From positions 1-40,234 of the forward strand of contig NZ_NQMR01000064.1 of NCBI RefSeq assembly GCF_002276045.1: 40,234 bases of DNA. Direction: 5' to 3'. Both the position numbers and the translations under genes were made by a program. Under the pieces are notes generated by a model that saw nothing but the letters and a program-made list of their open reading frames with translations, was not told the DNA's origin and did not search any database. Positions 36,623-40,234 of this stretch are shown one piece after another (position 1 is the stretch's first letter; each line of letters starts with the position of its first letter). The stretch is from Pseudoalteromonas sp. NBT06-2. Lineage in GTDB: Bacteria > Pseudomonadota > Gammaproteobacteria > Enterobacterales > Alteromonadaceae.

Positions 36623-38545
36623 ATGGGTAAGATTATCGGAATCGATTTAGGTACTACAAACTCTTGTGTTGCAGTACTTGACGGCGGCGTACCACGTGTT
36701 ATTGAAAATGCTGAAGGAGATCGTACAACACCATCTATCATCGCATATACAGATGAAGGTGAGATTTTAGTAGGCCAACCTGCTAAACGCCAAGCTGTTA
36801 CAAACCCGACAAATACTTTATTTGCAATTAAACGTCTTATAGGTCGTCGCTTTAAAGATAAAGAAGTTCAACGTGATATCGACATTATGCCTTTCAAAAT
36901 TGTTGAAGCTGATAACGGCGATGCATGGGTACAGGCAAAAGATGAAAAACTAGCAGCACCACAAATCTCTGCTGAAATCTTGAAAAAGATGAAAAAAACA
37001 GCTGAAGATTACTTAGGTGAAGAAGTTACAGGTGCAGTAATCACAGTTCCCGCTTACTTTAACGATTCACAACGTCAAGCAACTAAAGATGCTGGTCGTA
37101 TTGCTGGCCTTGAAGTTAAGCGAATTATCAATGAGCCAACTGCAGCTGCATTAGCATATGGTATGGACAAGAAAAAAGGCGACCATGTAGTTGCTGTATA
37201 CGATCTTGGTGGTGGTACTTTTGACATCTCAATTATCGAAATTGATGAAGTTGAAGGTGAGCACACTTTTGAAGTATTAGCGACTAATGGTGACACCCAC
37301 TTAGGTGGTGAAGATTTCGATAACCGCGTAATCAACTATTTAGTAGAAGAATTCAAAAAAGATCAAGGCATTGACTTAAAAACTGATCCTCTTGCAATGC
37401 AGCGTGTTAAAGAAGCTGCTGAAAAAGCAAAGATTGAGCTTTCTTCTGCACAGCAAACAGATGTTAACTTACCTTACGTAACAGCTGATGCAACTGGTCC
37501 TAAACATATGAACGTGAAAATTACACGTTCTAAGCTTGAATCTCTTGTAGAAGATTTAGTTCAACAATCACTTGCGCCACTGAAGCAAGCATTGTCTGAT
37601 GCTGAATTATCTGTTGGTGACATACATGATGTTATCTTAGTTGGTGGTCAAACTCGTATGCCAATGGTTCAAAAAGAAGTTGCAGACTTCTTTGGTCAAG
37701 AGTCACGTAAAGATGTGAATCCTGATGAAGCTGTTGCTATGGGTGCAGCAATCCAAGCGGGTGTTTTAGCGGGTGAAGTGAAAGATGTATTATTACTAGA
37801 TGTAAGCCCACTTTCGCTAGGTATCGAAACAATGGGTCAAATGATGACTACATTAATCGAGAAAAATACAACTATACCAACTAAAAAATCTCAAACTTTC
37901 TCAACTGCAGAAGATAACCAATCAGCTGTAACAATTCATGTGTTGCAAGGTGAACGTAAACGTTCTTCTGACAATAAATCTTTAGGTCAGTTTAACCTCG
38001 AAGGTATCCGTGCAGCACAACGTGGTACACCACAAATTGAAGTAACCTTTGATGTTGATGCTGATGGTATATTACATGTTTCTGCAAAAGATAAAGATAC
38101 TGGCACAGAACAAAAAATCACTATCCAAGCATCTTCAGGTCTTTCTGATGAAGAAGTAGAAGCTATGGTACGTGACGCAGAAGCAAATGCTGACGCGGAT
38201 AAAGCTTTTGAAGAATTAGCTGCGGCTCGTAATCAAGCAGATGCCATGATTCACGGTACTAAGAAACAAATCGAAGAAGCAGGCGAAGCATTACAAGCGG
38301 AAGATAAAGAAGCTATCGAGGCTGCCCTTGCTGAATTAGAAACAGCAACTAAAGGCGAAGATAAAGCTGAAATTGATGCTAAAACTCAGGTATTAATGGA
38401 AAAATCTCAAAAGCTAATGGAAATTGCTCAAGCGAAGCAACAAGCTGAACAACAACCTAGTACTGAACAAGCAGAACCTTCAGCTAAACAAGAAGAGGAT
38501 GTTGTTGATGCTGAATTTGAAGAAGTGAAAGAAGACAATAAATAA
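36623..38545 (+). CDS. dnaK: Hsp70 chaperone DnaK
   Basis: 640 residues from ATG 36623, which has GGAGA eight bases upstream and gives the normal N-terminus [14 protein letters not shown]; the TTG five codons earlier is not used. The ATPase domain has [12 protein letters not shown] and [12 protein letters not shown], the substrate-binding domain and lid are complete, and the tail ends [14 protein letters not shown] as in gammaproteobacterial DnaK. It folds and refolds proteins with DnaJ and GrpE; dnaJ follows after 144 bases. Codon use is clearly more selective than in the neighbours, as expected for a highly expressed gene. It has a candidate sigma-32 promoter. Confidence 0.98.
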   Translation: MGKIIGIDLGTTNSCVAVLDGGVPRVIENAEGDRTTPSIIAYTDEGEILVGQPAKRQAVTNPTNTLFAIKRLIGRRFKDKEVQRDIDIMPFKIVEADNGDAWVQAKDEKLAAPQISAEILKKMKKTAEDYLGEEVTGAVITVPAYFNDSQRQATKDAGRIAGLEVKRIINEPTAAALAYGMDKKKGDHVVAVYDLGGGTFDISIIEIDEVEGEHTFEVLATNGDTHLGGEDFDNRVINYLVEEFKKDQGIDLKTDPLAMQRVKEAAEKAKIELSSAQQTDVNLPYVTADATGPKHMNVKITRSKLESLVEDLVQQSLAPLKQALSDAELSVGDIHDVILVGGQTRMPMVQKEVADFFGQESRKDVNPDEAVAMGAAIQAGVLAGEVKDVLLLDVSPLSLGIETMGQMMTTLIEKNTTIPTKKSQTFSTAEDNQSAVTIHVLQGERKRSSDNKSLGQFNLEGIRAAQRGTPQIEVTFDVDADGILHVSAKDKDTGTEQKITIQASSGLSDEEVEAMVRDAEANADADKAFEELAAARNQADAMIHGTKKQIEEAGEALQAEDKEAIEAALAELETATKGEDKAEIDAKTQVLMEKSQKLMEIAQAKQQAEQQPSTEQAEPSAKQEEDVVDAEFEEVKEDNK

Positions 38546-38577
38546 CTTTTAAAAAGTAATATCTTAAATAGTTATTT

Positions 38578-38610
38578 AGGGCGCACAAGGACATAAACTT
38601 GATGCGCCCT
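38578..38610 (+). terminator. Hairpin between dnaK and dnaJ
   Basis: AGGGCGCA (38578-38585) and TGCGCCCT (38603-38610) pair perfectly, followed by TTTGTATT. The loop of 17 bases is large and the T-run is weak, so it may only attenuate transcription into dnaJ. Confidence 0.6.
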
Positions 38611-38689
38611 TTGTATTAATTCGCAATTATTATTTTAGTAATAAAATTAATTGTCAATTAATTCGAATTAAATTGATACAGAGAAGATT

Positions 38690-39820
38690 ATGTCAAAACG
38701 CGATTGTTACGAAGTTCTGGGTATTGCTAAAGATGCCAGTGAAAGAGACATCAAAAAAGCATATAAAAAACTAGCAATGAAATACCACCCAGATCGTACT
38801 GCGGGTGATAAAGCACTAGAAGCAAAATTCAAAGAAGTTAAAGATGCATATGAAATACTAAACGATAGTCAAAAACGTCAAACATATGATCAATACGGTC
38901 ATGCAGCCTTTGAACAAGGCAGTGGCCATCATGGTGGTGGACAGGGCGATTTCGGTGATATTTTTGGTGATGTATTTGGCGATATTTTTGGTGGAGGAGG
39001 TGGCGGTCGTCGTCAATCTCGTCAACAACGTGGTGCCGACTTGCGTTACAACATGGATTTAAGCTTAGAAGAGGCTGTTCGTGGTAAAGAAATTGAAATA
39101 AAAGTACCAACTTGGGTTGGTTGCCAACCATGTGATGGCAGTGGCGCTAAAAAAGGTTCAAAACCAAAAACGTGTTCTACGTGTCACGGTGCCGGTCAAG
39201 TTCAAATGCGCCAAGGGTTCTTTGCTGTTCAGCAGACTTGTCCGACTTGTAGTGGTCAAGGACAAATTATTTCTGATCCATGTAAAAAATGTCATGGCCA
39301 AGGACGTGTTGAAAAGAACAAAACTTTATCAGTAAAAATACCAGCAGGTGTTGATACAGGTGATCGTATTCGCCTAAGTGGTGAAGGGGAAGCTGGTGTT
39401 CATGGAGCGCCATCTGGAGATTTATATGTTCAAGTTTCGGTACGTGAACATGCTATTTTCACTCGTGATGGTAATAACCTATATTGTGAAGTACCAATTG
39501 GTTTCACAACAGCAGCATTAGGTGGCAGTATTGAGGTGCCAACGTTAGATGGTAGAGCTAAATTAAAAATTCCATCAGAATGTCAAACAGATAAAATGTT
39601 TCGCATGCGCAGTAAAGGTGTAAAATCCGTTCGCAGCGGTGCGATTGGTGATTTAATTTGTAAAGTTGTTATCGAAACACCAGTTAAGTTAAACGAACGT
39701 CAAAAAACGCTGCTTCAAGAATTTGAAGAAAGCATGAGTGACAATAACGCAAAAAATCGTCCAAAAGAGCAAGGTTTTTTTGACGGTGTTAAAAAGTTTT
39801 TTGATGACTTAACTAAATAA
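38690..39820 (+). CDS. dnaJ: Hsp40 co-chaperone DnaJ
   Basis: 376 residues, full-length type A DnaJ. The N-terminal J domain has HPD (in KYHPDR), followed by a Gly/Phe-rich linker rich in GGG and [13 protein letters not shown]. The zinc domain has four CxxCxGxG repeats ([32 protein letters not shown]), and the C-terminal substrate-binding domain is complete. It delivers unfolded proteins to DnaK and stimulates its ATPase. GAGAAG precedes the start. The gene is probably co-expressed with dnaK across the weak intergenic hairpin, and it ends before a hairpin without a T-run. Confidence 0.97.
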   Translation: MSKRDCYEVLGIAKDASERDIKKAYKKLAMKYHPDRTAGDKALEAKFKEVKDAYEILNDSQKRQTYDQYGHAAFEQGSGHHGGGQGDFGDIFGDVFGDIFGGGGGGRRQSRQQRGADLRYNMDLSLEEAVRGKEIEIKVPTWVGCQPCDGSGAKKGSKPKTCSTCHGAGQVQMRQGFFAVQQTCPTCSGQGQIISDPCKKCHGQGRVEKNKTLSVKIPAGVDTGDRIRLSGEGEAGVHGAPSGDLYVQVSVREHAIFTRDGNNLYCEVPIGFTTAALGGSIEVPTLDGRAKLKIPSECQTDKMFRMRSKGVKSVRSGAIGDLICKVVIETPVKLNERQKTLLQEFEESMSDNNAKNRPKEQGFFDGVKKFFDDLTK

Positions 39821-39830
39821 ATTACTTTAA

Positions 39831-39854
39831 AGCAACCAGTGCAAGCTGGTTGCT
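39831..39854. other. Hairpin after dnaJ
   Basis: A perfect 9-bp stem AGCAACCAG (39831-39839) / CTGGTTGCT (39846-39854) with a 6-base loop lies 10 bases after the dnaJ stop. No T-run follows, so it may be a factor-aided terminator or a 3' stabilising structure. Confidence 0.55.
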
Positions 39855-40234
39855 ACCCTGACCACGATTAACCGTATACAATAGAGAACTATCGAATTTT
39901 TTATGTTCATCCTATCAAGCACTATATATGACCGTGCTTCTTGGAAATACAGGTTTCAGAGCTTGAGTAGGATACGAGTACAAGACATGATTTATAATTC
40001 ATGGTTATTCCCTGATGATAAATCATAAAGCCGTAATCATTTTCTACCCTAACTCCTTTAGGGCAAGACGATAAGCGGCCAACTGCATTGTTATAATATA
40101 CTTGTTGATAGTGAACTTAACGACACATTTATGCCTATCATTTGGTAAGCTTCCCGACTTGATAAAATCTCACATTTCCATGTAGCATGGGTATAAAACC
40201 AATTTTATACTACCTAAAACATTAAAAGTTCGGG
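39855..40234. repeat. Repeat-containing intergenic end of the window
   Basis: No gene seen. CATGGTTATTCCCTGATGAT (about 39993-40012) and the bases before it resemble the core of the MITE family seen at 27.2 and 32.7 kb. GGTTTCAGAGCTTGAG near 39950 resembles the stretch at 30.7 kb. The copy is diverged, and its ends cannot be set because the window stops. Confidence 0.45.

Overview
The window reads as an AT-rich gammaproteobacterium of the Alteromonadales type (Pseudoalteromonas/Colwellia-like). I infer this from the protein set, from a protease with a GlyGly-CTERM tail, from the Fur box, and from dispersed intergenic repeats whose ends read like TTATACCA. No rRNA or tRNA gene and no CRISPR array was seen.

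Left part (1-10.5 kb): a decayed Tn3-family transposase runs off the left edge. A SWIM/SNF2 helicase-like ATPase follows, then a complete plasmid-style replication and partition block. The block contains a type Ia parA-parB operon, an intergenic origin with three DnaA boxes and about eleven 18-bp iterons (AGATCA-N4-TTTACTAA), a second iteron cluster beyond parB, a winged-helix-type replication initiator, and, convergent with the initiator across a shared terminator, a homologue of the replication terminator protein Tus. A fork-arrest gene placed directly at a plasmid-type origin is the most striking feature here. It fits a unidirectionally replicating megaplasmid or chromid, as reported for Pseudoalteromonas chromids, whose terminus lies next to the origin.

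Middle part (10.8-23 kb): a FecCD/BtuCD-type importer pair, a class II DAHP synthase (first step of aromatic amino acid synthesis), a second decayed Tn3-family transposase split by a 562-bp MITE-like element, a peroxiredoxin, an aldehyde dehydrogenase, a Sel1-repeat protein, a GGDEF-EAL protein and a POT-family transporter.

Right part (23-40 kb): an operon of a von Willebrand-A lipoprotein, an ECF sigma factor and a membrane protein that is probably its regulator; pyrimidine salvage genes cdd and udp, convergent around a MITE; bfd with a Fur box; an S41 peptidase lipoprotein; an arginase-family enzyme followed by an ArgR paralogue; a second MITE copy; a large secreted M6 metalloprotease; and the chaperone pair dnaK-dnaJ with a heat-shock-type promoter. 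Core genes (dnaK, dnaJ, DAHP synthase) within about 30 kb of a plasmid-type origin mean the window is either a chromid or a chromosome carrying an integrated replicon. The sequence alone does not decide which.
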